Below are positions 33,959-46,349 of a DNA stretch of 64,000 nt, one piece after another (the first letter of the stretch is position 1; every line of letters begins with the position of its first letter). This stretch comes from Paralithodes platypus (lineage: Eukaryota > Arthropoda > Malacostraca > Decapoda > Lithodidae): the NCBI GenBank assembly GCA_032716605.1, contig CM064495.1, positions 24,211,760-24,275,759 of the forward strand. Direction: 5' to 3'. Position numbers and translations under genes: made by a program. The notes under the pieces are model-generated. The model worked only from the letters and a program-made list of their open reading frames with translations. It was not told the origin of the DNA and did not search any database.

Positions 33959-36690
33959 CTGAAGCAACATCCAGCAGCCCCTTCTCTGTATCCTCCTACT
34001 TTCTCTATCCTAGTTTCAAAGCCAGAGGCGGATGTTGTGCATATGTGCACAACAAACTCACTTGCTCTCGTGTTCCCGATTTCGACTCCTCTGAATTCTC
34101 AACTTTATGGCTCAAACTTTCCTGTCATTCTCTTAATAAATATTTCTGTGCTGTCTATCTTTCCCCTAACTCTATCAACTTTCCCAAATTCTTTGACTAT
34201 CTAAACTCTACAGTGGAACACATTCTATCCATTTCTCCTTTCTCAGAAATCTCCATCTTAGGAGATTTCAACGTTCACCACCGCCAATGGCTCTCCTCTC
34301 ACATTACTGATCCACCTGGTGAACAAGCCTACGTCTTTTCTATCCTAAATGACCTAGAGCAGTTAGTTCAGCAACCCACCCGTATCCCGGATCGCATCGG
34401 AGATCGGCCCAACATTCTTGACCTGTTTCTAACTTCTAACCCTTCTTCTTATACTATCGATCTTTTCTCTCCTTTGGGCTCCTCCGACCATAAACTTATC
34501 TCTGTCACCTGTCCTATCTCTCCAGTACGGCCACCCGATCCTCCTAGCCGGCGGAGCTTGTGGCACTTTGGCGCTGCCGACTGGGAGGCTTTTCGGCAGT
34601 ACTTCTTCGATTTCCCATGGAATGATTTCTGCTTCCGTGGCCGGGGACCCTCGGAGAGTGCTCAACGCATTACCGAGGTAATCTTATCGGGCATAGAAGC
34701 ATACATTCCATTATCTTTCTCTCAGACTAATGCTAAAAAGTCTTGGTTTACTCACGCCTGTTCTTCTGCTGTCCGCAATAAGGAGGAAGCATTCAAACGG
34801 TACCGACGCCTTAAAACTCAAGACTCTCATTCTTCATATGTTTCTGCCCGGAATCAAGCCAAATCTGTTCTTCGACTTGCCAAACACTCTTTCATCAATA
34901 ATAAATGCACTGAACTATCCAACTCTAGCTCTTCCCAAGCTTTCTGGCATCTAGCCAAAAACCTCTCCAACAATTTCTCTTCCTCGTCTTTCCCTCCCCT
35001 TTCCCACTCTGATGGCACAACCATCACTTCTTCCTCTGACAAAGCTAAACTCTTCGCTCAAACTTTTGCTAAAAACTCCACCTTGGATGATTCCGGTGCT
35101 ATTCCTCCCTCTCCGCCCTCCTCTCTCTTACTTATGCCTAATATCCTAATCTCTTCTAAAGATGTACTTTCTACCCTCTCTGGGCTTAACACTAATAAGG
35201 CGTACGGTCCGGACGGTGTTCCTCCTGTTGTTCTCAAAAACTGTGCTTCCGTGCTAACTCCCTGCCTAGGCAAACTCTTTCGTCTCTGTCTATCCTCTAA
35301 CGTCTTCCCTTCATGCTGGAAGTTTGCTCACATTCAACCTGTCCCAAAGAAGGGTGACCGCTCTCAACCCTCCAACTATCGTCCAATTGCTCTCATCTCT
35401 TGTCTTTCTAAAGTTTTTGAAACTATTCTTGCTTCCAAATTTCTTAAGCATTTCTCTTCTCATAATCTGCTCTCAGATCGCCAGTATGGCTTCCTTAAGG
35501 GTCGCTCTACTGGTGATCTTCTTTCATATATTACTAACTCTTGGTCATCCTCCTTTCGGGACTTCGGTGAGACTTTTTCTATTGCACTAGACATATCGAA
35601 AGCCTCCGATAGAGTCTGGCATAAATCTTTAATTTCTAAACTACCCTCCTTCGGTTTCTATCCCTCCATATGTGCCTTTGTCTCCAATTTCCTTTCCGGC
35701 CGTTCCATAGCCGCGGTTGTGGACGGCCATTGTTCACTTCCTCACCCTATAAACTCCGGTGTTCCTCAGGGCTCTGTCCTATCTCCTATTCTCTTTCTAA
35801 TTTTTATAAATGATCTCCTTAACTGTACCTTAATTCCTCTCCATTCATACGCAGACGACTCAACCTTGCACTACTCCATTAGTTTTTCAGAACGCCCCAG
35901 CCAGCAATCCCTCAATGACAAACGTAATGAAGCCATAATACTCTTAAATTCTGATCTAAATACTATTTCCAATTGGGGCAGAGAAAACCTTAACTTTAAT
36001 GCTTCCAAAACCCAATTTCTCCATCTATCTACCCGTCAGGATCTCCCAGCGGACTATCCCTTATTCTTCAACAATACAAAAATCAACCCTTCATCTTCTC
36101 TCAATATTCTTGGTGCCTCTTTTTCTTCTGCTCTCTTTTGGAAGGACCATATTACCAGTCTTGCTAAGGCAGCCTCCCAGAAGCTGGGTGTGCTCAACCG
36201 CCTTAGGGAGTTCTTTTCCCCTGCACAGCTTCTTGCTCTGTACAGGGGCATAGTGCACCCTTGTATTGAGTATTGTTCACATGTGTGGGGAGGTTCCTCT
36301 CACACCGCTCTCCTAGACAAAGTTGAAAGGAAGGCCTTTCGTATCATTAACTCCCGTCCACTCACCAGCTCTCTGCAATCTCTCTCTCTCCGCCGCAATG
36401 TTGCATCTCTCTCGCTATTCTATCGCTACTATAATAATCAGTGTTCCTCAGAGCTATCCCAGTGCATACCACCTCCTTTACGTAGGGCACGTGGTACCCG
36501 TCTTGCAACTCAATCCCACCCCTACTCTGTGCAACTCTCCAACCCAAGAGTGAAAAGTTACTCTCAAACTTTCTTCTACTCAACAGCTGAGCTCTGGAAC
36601 TCTCTCCCAGAATCAGTCTTTCCCTCTTCCTATGACTTAAATTGCTTCAAACTCTGTGTGTCCAGGCATTTTGGCTCGAACGTCCCTTGA
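33959..36690 (+). CDS. LINE C endonuclease/reverse transcriptase, open but 5'-truncated
   Basis: About 910 codons without a stop. The endonuclease starts at its GG motif (RGGCCAYV) and continues through [18 protein letters not shown] and SDHKLISV; the first ~80-100 residues are missing. RT motifs: [68 protein letters not shown] and catalytic [10 protein letters not shown] near 35.85 kb; [13 protein letters not shown] is in the thumb. The open frame shows a recent insertion. In [11 protein letters not shown] the usual Phe of KAFD is Ser, which may reduce activity. It cannot be translated as in the parent because its start is lost. Confidence 0.85.
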
Positions 36691-36791
36691 TTTTGGCCCT
36701 GTCACTCTTTCAACTATGGGGGAGGCACTCGCTATAGGCAGTTATGCCTTTTGCCTCCCTCAATCACATAGAAAAAAAAAAAAAAAAAAAA
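33959..36791 (+). mobile_element. LINE C, 5'-truncated insertion with poly(A)
   Basis: Begins abruptly inside the endonuclease domain, and ends in a 3' UTR and an A run (36771-36791). It splits the CXC domain of the host element's gene. No target duplication is visible: TGT on the left, AAC on the right after the poly(A). Other pieces of this family are at 17899, 21800 and 41568. Confidence 0.88.
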
Positions 36792-36965
36792 AACTGCACT
36801 TCAGAGGGCAAGGCTTGCAGTGGCACACGATGCAGCTGCAGCAGTGCAGGCCTTTCATGCACGGACTACTGTAAGTGCGAGGGAGGAGACATTTGCTGTA
36901 GTCCTTTCACCAGGAAGCACATGGATATAGAAGACGAAGAAGGGGAGCTAGATGTGGATGAATAA
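36792..36965 (+). pseudogene. TIR-element gene, 3' part: CXC (tesmin/TSO1-like) domain
   Basis: This continues the gene beyond LINE C. With the last codons before the insertion (SSPKLRC) it reads as one Cys-rich domain: NC, then CSGTRCSCSSAG, LSCTDYCKC, CC. The C-x-C ... RC-x-C ... C-x3-C-x-C spacing is that of tesmin/TSO1 CXC DNA-binding domains. An acidic tail (EDEEGELDVDE) precedes the TAA at 36963-36965. AATAAA overlaps the stop and another follows at about 37025. Here the frame is 0 mod 3 against 2 mod 3 upstream, as expected after an insertion. Confidence 0.75.
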
Positions 36966-37053
36966 ACAAACATATGATTCATTTCTTTTATATATATATA
37001 TATTTGCATATTGTAGTGGCTGACAAATAAATTCATATTCAAACCACATAAAT

Positions 37054-37370
37054 GTGATTTTTCCAGATTTTAGGCAAAACTTGATCTTTGACCTCTGGTT
37101 TGACCTTGATACTCACCCTATATCCACAAATTAACCCCAGAAATGGACTCCCCGTCCTGGAAATCCCCTAAAAAGAGGTATTACACGACCCTCTATGTCA
37201 TCAAGATCAAAAGTTGAAAATTGGCCAAAATTCAAGATGTCGGAGGGCGCCATCTTGAATTCTGAGAAATGCTAAAGGTTGCACAAGTAGTAACCAAGCT
37301 AATGTTGCTCTCCTAACCATATATAATACATTTCCACAAAAAAAGTTTACAGTAATTAACATTGCAGGGT
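37054..37370 (-). repeat. Right terminal inverted repeat
   Basis: Inverted partner of 29155-29470; ends CATTGCAGGGT at 37360-37370. Confidence 0.9.
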
Positions 37371-37624
37371 TTACTATAGGAAGTATAGGGGCGGCAACTA
37401 GACTACTAGTTCTCTGTACTGTATTACTATACAATAACAAATGCCATAACTTGTTTTGGTACCGTAGATCCTAGTTTGTGTAGGAAAGGTGTAGGTCTAA
37501 GGCTAGGAGTAATGCATGTTGTTGTTTAGGGGTGAGGGGTGGGGAATAATTATCAGAGGTACACTTTGGATAACACAATTTTGATTAAACTTTCCATATA
37601 TCTGGGATATTACATACCCAATAG
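37371..37624. other. No gene seen
   Basis: Short spacer between the TIR element and the minisatellite. Confidence 0.4.
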
Positions 37625-39869
37625 AGATAAACTACATAACACAGATAAAATACATAACATAACACAGATAAACTATGTAACATAACATAACACAGATATA
37701 CTAAATAACAACAAATAAACTAGCCTACATAAAATAACACAGATAGGCCTATACTACATAACACATATATACTACATACCATAACAAATAAACTACATAA
37801 CAAATCACATATATACTACATAACATAACACAGATATACTACATAACATAACACACATATACTACATAAAACAAATAAACTACATAACATAACACAGATA
37901 AACTACATAACATAACACAGCTAAACTACATAACAGAACACATATATACTACATAACATAACAAATAAACTACATAACTTAACACAGATATACTACATAA
38001 TATAACAATAAACTACATAACATAATACAGATAAACTACATAACATAACACATATATACTACATCAATAACAGATATACTACATAACATAGCACAGATAT
38101 ACTAAATAACATAACAAATAAACTACATAACATAACACAGATAAACTACATAACATAACACAAACTACATAACATAAGATAAACTATATAACATAACACA
38201 AATATACTACATAACATAACACAGATATACTACATAACATAACAGATATACTACATAACATAACAGATATACTACATAACATAACACAGATAAACTACAT
38301 AACATAACACAGATAAACTACCTAACATAACAGATAAACTACATAACATAACAGATAAACTACATAACATAACACAAATATACTACATAACATAACACAG
38401 ATATACTGCATAACATAACACAGATAAACTACATAACATAACACAGATAAACTACCTAACATAACAGATAAACTACATAACATAACAGATAAACTACATA
38501 ACATAACAAAAATATACTACATAACATAACAGTTATACTACATAACATAACACAGATAAACTACATAACATAACACAGATAAACTACCTAACATAACAGA
38601 TAAACTACATAACATAACAGATAAACTACGGTACATAACATAACACAAATATACTAAATAACATCACACAGATATACTACATAACATAACACAGATATAC
38701 TACATAACATAACACAGATAAACTACATAACATAACACAGATAAACTACATAACATAACAGATAAACTACATAACATAACAGATAAACTACATAACATAA
38801 CAGATAAACTACATAACATAACACAGATATATTACATAACATAACACAGATAAACTACATACCATAACAGATAAACTACATAACATAACACAGATATACT
38901 ACATAACATAACACAGATATACTACCTAACATAACAGATAAACTACCTAACATAACAGATAAACTACCTAACATAGCACAGATAAACTACCTAACATAAC
39001 AGATAAACTACATAACATAACACAAATATACTACATAACATAACACAGATATACTACATAACATAACAGATAAACTACATAACATAACAGATAAACTACA
39101 TAACATAACACAGATATACTACATAACATAACAGATAAACTACATAACATAACAGATAAACTACATAACATAACAGATAAACTACCTAACATAACAGATA
39201 AACTACATAACATAACAGATAAACTACATAACATAACACAGATATACTACATAACATAACAGATAAACTACATAACAGATAAACTACATAACATAACAGA
39301 TATACTACATAACATAACACAGATATACTACATAACATAACACAGATAAACTACCTAACATAACACAGATAAACTACCTAACATAATACAGATAAACTAC
39401 ATAACATAACACAGATAAACTACATAACATAACAGATAAACTACATAACATAACAGATAAACTACATAACATAACACAAATATACTACAAAACATAACAC
39501 AGATAAACTACATAACATAACACAGATAAACTACCTAACATAACAGATAAACTACATAACATAACAGATAAACTACCGTACATAACATAACACAAATATA
39601 CTACATAACATAACAGATATACTACATAACATAACACAGATAAACTACATAACATAACACAGATAAACTACCTAACATAACAGATAAACTACATAACATA
39701 ACAGATAAACTACATAACATAACACAAATATACTACATAACATAACAGATATACTACATAACATAACAGATAAACTACATAACATAACACAGATATACTA
39801 CATAACATAACACAGATAAACTACATAACATAACAGATAAACTACATAACATAACACAAATATACTACC
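37625..39869. repeat. ACATAACATAACA(CA)GATAAACT minisatellite
   Basis: About one hundred units of 21-23 bp. Variants differ by CA insertion (AACACAGATA against AACAGATA), AAACT/ATACT and ACATAAC/ACCTAAC. Blocks of three to five units recur in the same order, so higher-order amplification is likely. The array continues at 41457-41569 beyond LINE B2. Confidence 0.97.
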
Positions 39870-41456
39870 TTACCTTACCTTTGGATACCTTTGGATGTGT
39901 TCGCCGCTCCTCTAGCGGCACCAAGGAGCACGACGCCCCTCGTTATGGGTGGTGATTTGGTGCAGTAGACTGTTTGAAGCGACAGCTCGCTCCCTTGCGA
40001 GGATGGGCTCGTCTGGCACTTTTTGCAGTTCGACATCTAGGGCTCTCTTGAAGTTGTCTAACGAGATGTCCCTCATGTCTCTTACTCGCCGTGGGAGTTT
40101 GTTGAAGAGACGTGGGCCTCTGTGTGATAACCAGCCCTCTCGCAGAGAGCCCATAGCACCCCTGTTATTCATCTGGGGGATTTCGCATTCCCAGCCTCTC
40201 CTATCACTGAATTTCATGACTATCGGAGTATGTAGGTTTGGTACTAAACCCTCTGCGATTTTCCATGTGTATATTATTAGGTAACGTTCTCTTCTACGTT
40301 CCAGTGAGTATAGATTCAGTGCTCTTAAACGCTCCCAATAGTGTAGATGTTTTATCGAACTTATATGCGAAGTGAAATTTCTTTGTACACTCTCTACGTC
40401 ATTTATTTCACCTGCTTTGTATGGGGATGTTAATACGCTACAGTATTCAAGCCGCGGTAGCACTAGAGATTTGAAGAGCGTTATCATAAGCAATTCACCG
40501 CGTGTTTTAAAAGTACGCAGAATCCAACCCGTTAGACGTTTCGCAGCCACCACTTTGACCTGGTTATGTACTTAATGTGGTGGGAGGGCTTGTCGCTTTG
40601 GCTCCGCTGCATGTCTGCCTGCCGAGATCGGAACCTCCTGGTGGTCAGGGGCCGGGGGACTGCTGGAGCGACCTTGGTAACCCTGGTCTCTGGGTCTTCT
40701 CCTGGGTGACCTGGATGTGTGAGAGTTTGTGTTTTTTATCTGTGTTTATTTTTTGTTTTATGTTGTTTTTGTGTTTTCCCTGTTCTTGCTCTGTCTTGAG
40801 TCGGCTACCCCCAAAATGGGGATTGGGCCTGAGCATATAGATAGATAGATATAGATAGATGTACTTTGAAACCCATATTTTCATAACGGTACATTAATAC
40901 CCCAAGGTCTTTCACACTGTCTTTCCGTTCTATTATGTGGTTAGATTCTGTTAAGTAATTTGTAATTTCTTTAACACCATTATTATCTCCGTACCGTATT
41001 AATTGGAATTTTTCCTCATTGAATTGCATGTTGTTTTCCCTGGTCCACTGGAACACTACATTCATGTCTTCCTGCAGTCGGCCCGTGTCCTCTTGTGTGT
41101 TTACTATCTTGCTTAATTTTGTGTCATCAGCAAAAGACGACACCGTACTGTGTCTGGTGTTGGTATCTATGTCGCATATTAGTATGAGGAACAGAAGGGG
41201 CGCTAGCACTGTTCCTTGGGGCACTGAGCTTTTGACATCCGAAGGCTCAGAAGTGACTTGGTTTACTGCTACCGATTGTTTTCGGTTTACGAGGAAATTG
41301 TATATCCACCGTCCGATTTTCCCAGTTATACCTTTTGCTTTCAGTTTGTGGGCTATTATACCATGGTCACATTTATCAAATGCCTTAGCAAAATCGGTGT
41401 AAATGACATCCACGTTTTTCTTTTCTTCTAGCGCTTTAAGAATTTTGTCATAGTGT
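39870..41456 (-). pseudogene. LINE B copy 2, 5'-truncated, interrupted by a SINE
   Basis: Holds the tail (CCAAAGGTATCCAAAGGTAA on the minus strand) and ORF2 from the EHYDKIL region of RT through TDFAKAFDKCDHG, SSVPQGTVLAPLLF and FADDTKLSK to the C-terminus. Apart from the nested 285-bp SINE and a small insertion near 40884-40890, the coding frame is intact. It is better preserved than copies 1 and 3, so it may be the youngest. The 5' end joins minisatellite DNA directly. Confidence 0.88.
40574..40858 (+). mobile_element. SINE with (ATAG)n tail, nested in LINE B2
   Basis: The target duplication ATGTACTT (40566-40573 and 40859-40866) brackets 285 bp. The 3' end holds CTACCCCCAAAATGGGGAT, GGGCCTGAGCAT and ATAGATAGATAG. 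The hairpin (CCCC/GGGG) and the tail match LINE E (50.68-50.71 kb). The head is not clearly tRNA-like. No protein is called although a frame is open. Confidence 0.78.
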
Positions 41457-41567
41457 ACATAACATAACACAGATATACTACATAACATAACACAAATAAA
41501 CTACATAACATAACACAGATAAACTACCGGTACCTAACATAACAGATAAACTACATAACATAACAGA
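41457..41567. repeat. Minisatellite, continuation
   Basis: Same units as 37625-39869; the array was split by LINE B2. Confidence 0.95.
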
Positions 41568-43233
41568 TTTTTGTTTTCTATGTGTATGAAGGAGACAAAA
41601 GGCAGGTTGCCTGTAACGAGTGTCTCCCCCAAACTGCCCAAAGTTAAAAAAGACGGAGCCAAATTCAAGGGACGTGGAGTCAAAATGCCTGGACACACAA
41701 AGTTTAAAGCAGTCTAAGTCATAGGATGAAGGAAAGATTGATTGAGGGAGAGAGTTCCAGAGTTCACTTGTTGAGTAGAAGAAAGACAGAAAATGTGCCA
41801 ATTCTTGGGTTGAAGAGCTGGACAGAATAGGAGTGGGACTGTGTTGAAAGGTGGGTGCCTCCCAATCGCCGCAAGGGAGAGAATATACACTGAGAGAGTT
41901 CAAAAGAACACTGATGGTTGTGATAGCTATAGAAGAGTAAAAGAGATGCAACATTGCGGCATGTAGAAAAAGATTGTAAGGAACTAGTAAGATGAGGCGA
42001 GTTGATGAGGCAAAATGCTTTTGACTCTATACGTTCGAGAAGTGCGGTATGGGTGGAGCCTCTCCACACAGGCGAACAATACCGGTACTCAATACAGGGG
42101 CGCACTGTGCCCCGATACAGAGCAAGAAGCTGTGCGGAGGTGAAGAACCCATGGAGACGGTTGAGCACACCTAACATTTGGGAATCTGTTTTAGCAAGAG
42201 TGGTAATATGATCCTGACAGATGAAAAAGATACACCTAAAAGGTTGAAAGAAGATGAAGGGTTGAGTTATGTATCGTTGAAGAATAGTTGATAGTCTTGT
42301 TGGAGATTGTGATGTAGAGATAGAGGGAGAAACTGGGTCTTGGTGGCGTTGAAAGTATCAAGATTTTCTCTGCCCCAATCAGAAATAATTGAAAGGTCAG
42401 ATAATAGACATTTTATGGCCTCGTCACGTTTGTTTAGGAGTGCTTGCATGCTGGGTTGATGTGAAAAACTAGTTGAATAGTGTAAGGTAGTCATCAGCAT
42501 ATGAGTGGATAGAACTAGAGGTACTGTTGAGATCATTGATACATAAATATTAGAAAGAGAATTGGAGACAGGACAGAACCCTGAGGAACATCGGAGTTGA
42601 TAGGATGAGGAAGTGAATGATGGCCGTCCACAGCTGCAGCTATGGAGCGGTCTGAAAGGAAATTAGAGACAAAGGCACAGATAGAGGGATAGAAACCGAA
42701 GGAGAGTAGTTTGGAAATTAAAGACTTGTGCCAGACTCTATCGAAGGCTTTCGATATGTCTAGAGCAATAGAAAAAGTCTTACCGAAGTCCCGAAAGGAG
42801 GATGACCAGGAGTTACTAAGATAAGCAAGAAGCTCACCAGAAAACCGTACTGGCGATCTGAAAGTAGATTATGGGAAGATATATGCTTAAGGAATTTTGA
42901 GTTAAGAATAGTTTCAAAAACTTTAGAGATGCAAGAGATGAGACCAATTGGACGATAGTTGGAGGGTTGAGAGCGGTCACCCTTCTTTGGGACGGGTTGA
43001 ATAGAGGATAGACAAAGCCGAAAGAGTTTGCCTAGACAGGGAGTAAGCACGAAAGAACAGTTTTTGAGTACAACAGGAGGAACACCATCCGGTCGGTACG
43101 CCCAGAGAGAGCCGAATATACATCCCTAGAAGAGATTATGATATTAGGCATAAGTAAAAGAGAGGGGGGTGGAGAGAGAGGAATAGCACCGGAATCATCC
43201 AAGGTGGAGATTTTACGAAAGTTTGAGCGAAAA
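41568..43233 (-). pseudogene. LINE C fragment, minus strand
   Basis: From a short T run at 41568 (poly(A) side) through the 3' UTR and the ORF C-terminus ([17 protein letters not shown]) to the linker before RT (LDDSGAIP equivalent near 43190). Several frameshifts and internal deletions; part of the RT palm is missing near 42800-42850 and the YADD region is broken near 42500. Clearly older than the copy at 33959. Confidence 0.85.
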
Positions 43234-43432
43234 GTTCAGGCTGGGGTTGCCCTCAATATTGATGAGGCACAGAAAGGATCAGCTAGGGAGGCCAGATGGT
43301 AAAACAGGAGTTCCAGCTGTCCTTATCAACCATCTAGCACTCTAAATTAAATAAAAGTACAATAGTCTTGAGATTGATTATAAGAAAAAAAAACTGATAT
43401 AGGCATCATCACATTAAAAGGGTTAATAATAT
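43234..43432. other. Short spacer; TTAACCCTTTTAATG terminus
   Basis: Near 43420 the minus strand reads TTAACCCTTTTAATG, like the ends of TTAA elements; no partner was found. Confidence 0.35.
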
Positions 43433-45550
43433 TGTTATGTGTCGCTGTAATCCAGCATGCTTTGTATTATGTTCTTATAATTCCTATTTAGGAAACTCAG
43501 AACTTGATACTGCTCGACAGGAACACAACTAGCATTGATATATTTCTTATTTCACTCAATGCCCGCCAACGACAATGAATACACAAGTTAGGTAGGCTAC
43601 ACAAGTTTTATTTCTTATTTAGCTAGGGTACAGAGGACAGAACACATCCGGAGCTTAGTTATAAAAACTTAAGTCCAATGGTATTAAAGGTGACTAGAAT
43701 AAGTTGATAATAAATAGACTCATTCGTAAATCATGGCATCACAATATAGCATAAAAGCTAAATGACAATAATACATAAAATAAGACATAAATATGATGAC
43801 AATATGTATGAGAGATAAATGTACACCGAGAGGTACTAATAAAATAAAAGTTGACAAAGGATATCGCAGCCTCAGGTAGGGGTGGTGGAACGAGGCTGAA
43901 TTAATGCGAGGTGCGGGTCAGGTAGGATAGAAGATACCACGTCAAGGGGGGGTAGGTCAAGTCTACTGAGATGGCGTATAAATTAATAAACACCATGAAT
44001 ATGCAAAATTAAGTCTAGGATATATATGCGTAAAATTGACGTTAGTCCTAGGTACAAGAAAATATAAGTTAAATTCAAACTATAAACTCAGAATGGCGAA
44101 TAAATATACACCAACTATACGATAAATAATACTTAGCCGGAATCGTGGCTAAATAGAACAGAAATCAAGGAACTTAAATTCACAGAACATGTACCGGTAG
44201 TGAATAAAATTAGCCAAATGGGGCTAGTAACACAGTAAGGTTGAATGGAAATTCTCGAAACCGATAATAAAAAGAGCATTATAACATGACTGAACGAATA
44301 TAAGAATGAACTATAACTTCACGGACTAAGCGTAATTTAACCCACTGAACCCCAGCGACGACAAAGTGTCGTCACCAATGTATGTAACGCTAAACCCCAG
44401 CGACGACAACGTGTCGTCACAGGTACTCCGGTCCCAATTACTCCGGTCCTATGGCACCTAGAGGGCTCAGATTTGTATGGGAACTGTGTAAGTATCCCAC
44501 GCAACCTTGGCGATGGTTGAAAACTCTCAAAGTCCAACCGCGTGCGCGTCAGCGCGCAAAAACATGGTTTTTGGGTGTTTTTGCCATCAACTCTTCTAAA
44601 ATCCGTTTTCGGGGCTCCGTAGGACCAATTTTTGACCTTTTTGATCGTTTTTTTGTGGTTTTTCCTTCATTCCTAACCCATTCGCGATTGTTTCTGGAAA
44701 AAAAAAATATTCAAATCCTGCCGGTCCCTGGTGGTACATTTATTTATAACTAGCTGGGGCTCAGTGGGTTAAGAGAAGTCAGGATGAATGGCTAAAGAGC
44801 TCATCGTACAGATTTAATTATATGGGAGTTAAATGGAGAATGAGATTTACTCTATATAAAGTATAAATGAACTTCGTGACGTAAAATATCAGATTTAAAT
44901 TAATTGAATGAATAAATGGATATTACACTCTCTGTGGACACTTCAATATGCACTTTCGCACCCAGCAAATAATAACACAAACAAATAGGATCTGGGAGTG
45001 TTCACTGGTAAGAAATTGTGGTGTATGGTATAAATTTTAGGTATAATATACTGTATATATAAAATTTGTATGGAATATATATGAGTTATATCCAGAGTGT
45101 TATAGATATAGCAAACTTTAATTAGAGTGTGTTTTGTTCTCTCAACACGAGGGAAAGGTTATGGAAAGGAGAGTCCGAAATGGGCCTCTAAGATTACGTT
45201 AACTTGAACACTAGCATATCTTATATAACCTTTACAACAATTCCAATACACAGTAACACAGAAACACTTAATTTGGGGTGAGGAGGAGAAGTAGGATCCG
45301 TGAGAGATCTGGTCAACGTAGGACTTGTAGGTTTCTCCGTCTGTGGACACCAGAGGGAAACGCCGTTCTCACACACAACTAGGATGGTTCTTCTAGCTCT
45401 CCTACACACTATTCTTGGTCACTGCACCCAGGATACTTTCTATGGGGATTTTGGCTAACCCCAACGGAAGTATTCTCCGAATTGGTATACACGATTAGTT
45501 CGCTCGAAAGCTACCCGAAAGTGTTCCTCAATTTTGCCTAACAATCAATT
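43433..45550 (-). repeat. 3' LTR of gypsy-like element (inner boundary uncertain)
   Basis: Begins TGTTATGTGTCGCTGTAATC on the plus strand and matches the LTR at 56097-56661 almost base for base for about 560 bp (TCAGAACTTGATACTGCTCG, CAGAACACATCCGGAGCTTA). It runs on past the point where the other LTR is interrupted, so its inner end cannot be fixed by comparison; 45550 is an estimate. It contains the TTAA element at 44337-44772. Confidence 0.7.
44337..44772. mobile_element. TTAA-type element (436 bp) inside the LTR
   Basis: TTAACCCACTGAACCCCAGC on the left pairs with the reverse complement of the right end, TTAACCCACTGAGCCCCAGC. TTAA at both ends. A sub-terminal CCCCAGCGACGACAA(A/C)GTGTC is repeated within the left end (44345-44420). 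No coding frame. Confidence 0.85.
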
Positions 45551-46349
45551 ATTTCAGGTAGGTAATATTCAGTTTTTAAATTGGAACATGGTTATTGCGT
45601 TTCGGAATATTATGGGCATGTGAATACTCTTTTTTTTTAATTATTGTGTGGTCAATAATGGCCTTAATAAATAATATACATAGAAATACATAGGTAATGT
45701 TATTATTTATTTATTAATATTAAACTTTTATTCTAGAAAGCTTGTATGCGTGAATGATAATTATTTTACGGTTCTTCTGACTTTTATCTATTTGTGATAG
45801 TTTATAGAATGCTTTCGTTACCAGTGGTTCATCTTCTTCTGTTGTTGTTGGCTGTCTTGGTTGCTGTAGAGGTGGTTATTCAGGTCGAAACAACTACGAG
45901 GAACTGTGGAGGTCGATGGGGTATTTGCATAAAGTATTCCTTATCGTAATTTAGGTCAGATTCTAGTTGGAGAGGTTCACCTGTGTAGGGGAGCGGGCTG
46001 TGTTAGACGCCCGGTTGTACAGGATTATCACTAGGGAGCGGCGCATATCCTGTGAGTACAGGTAGTGGGTTTTGTTGTGGTAGGGGGCACTGCGGCATTT
46101 CTGTTCTCGACAAGGACTTTTTTTTGGTTCTTCTCCTTTCTCTGATTGTGGCTATCCTGGATCTTGGTTGTTGTGGTTCTTCATGATGTGGGGACAGATA
46201 TGTTGGGGGCTCCAATTCGGTTCCTTCTAACCCCGTCATTTCACCACCTTCTTCTAAAAAAAAATCTCGTCATCGAGCCTGAAGATGGTAGGTTCTGTGG
46301 GTTTTGGTCAGGATGCATGGTGCGAGGCCCTTGAGGAATCGGCACCAAA
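45551..46349 (-). other. 3' internal region of gypsy-like element
   Basis: A/T-rich DNA, then a minus-strand frame at 46003-46239 with a basic patch (RERRRTKKK) and Pro-rich ends. It may be the decayed end of the Pro/Thr-rich ORF upstream. No domain recognised, and no clear polypurine tract. Confidence 0.4.

Larger units (their letters stand above)
29155..37370 (+). mobile_element. 8.2-kb DNA element with ~316-bp terminal inverted repeats
   Basis: The left repeat 29155-29470 (starting ACCCTGCAATGTTAATTACT) is matched in inverted order by 37054-37370 with about one mismatch per 20 bases. The arms enclose one long plus-strand gene (29777-36965) and a nested LINE C (33959-36791); without the LINE the element is about 5.4 kb. 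No RT or recognisable DDE transposase belongs to it. A target duplication is not clear; CCTATAGT/ACTATAGG just outside both arms may be an outer TIR extension split by an indel. Confidence 0.85.

Noticed and set aside
38322..39234. Repeated MLCSLSV peptides
   Set aside because: Translation of the ACATAAC minisatellite, open by composition only.
40577..40840. An 87-codon protein in the SINE
   Set aside because: The unit is bounded by target duplications and ends in (ATAG)n; no family resemblance in the frame.
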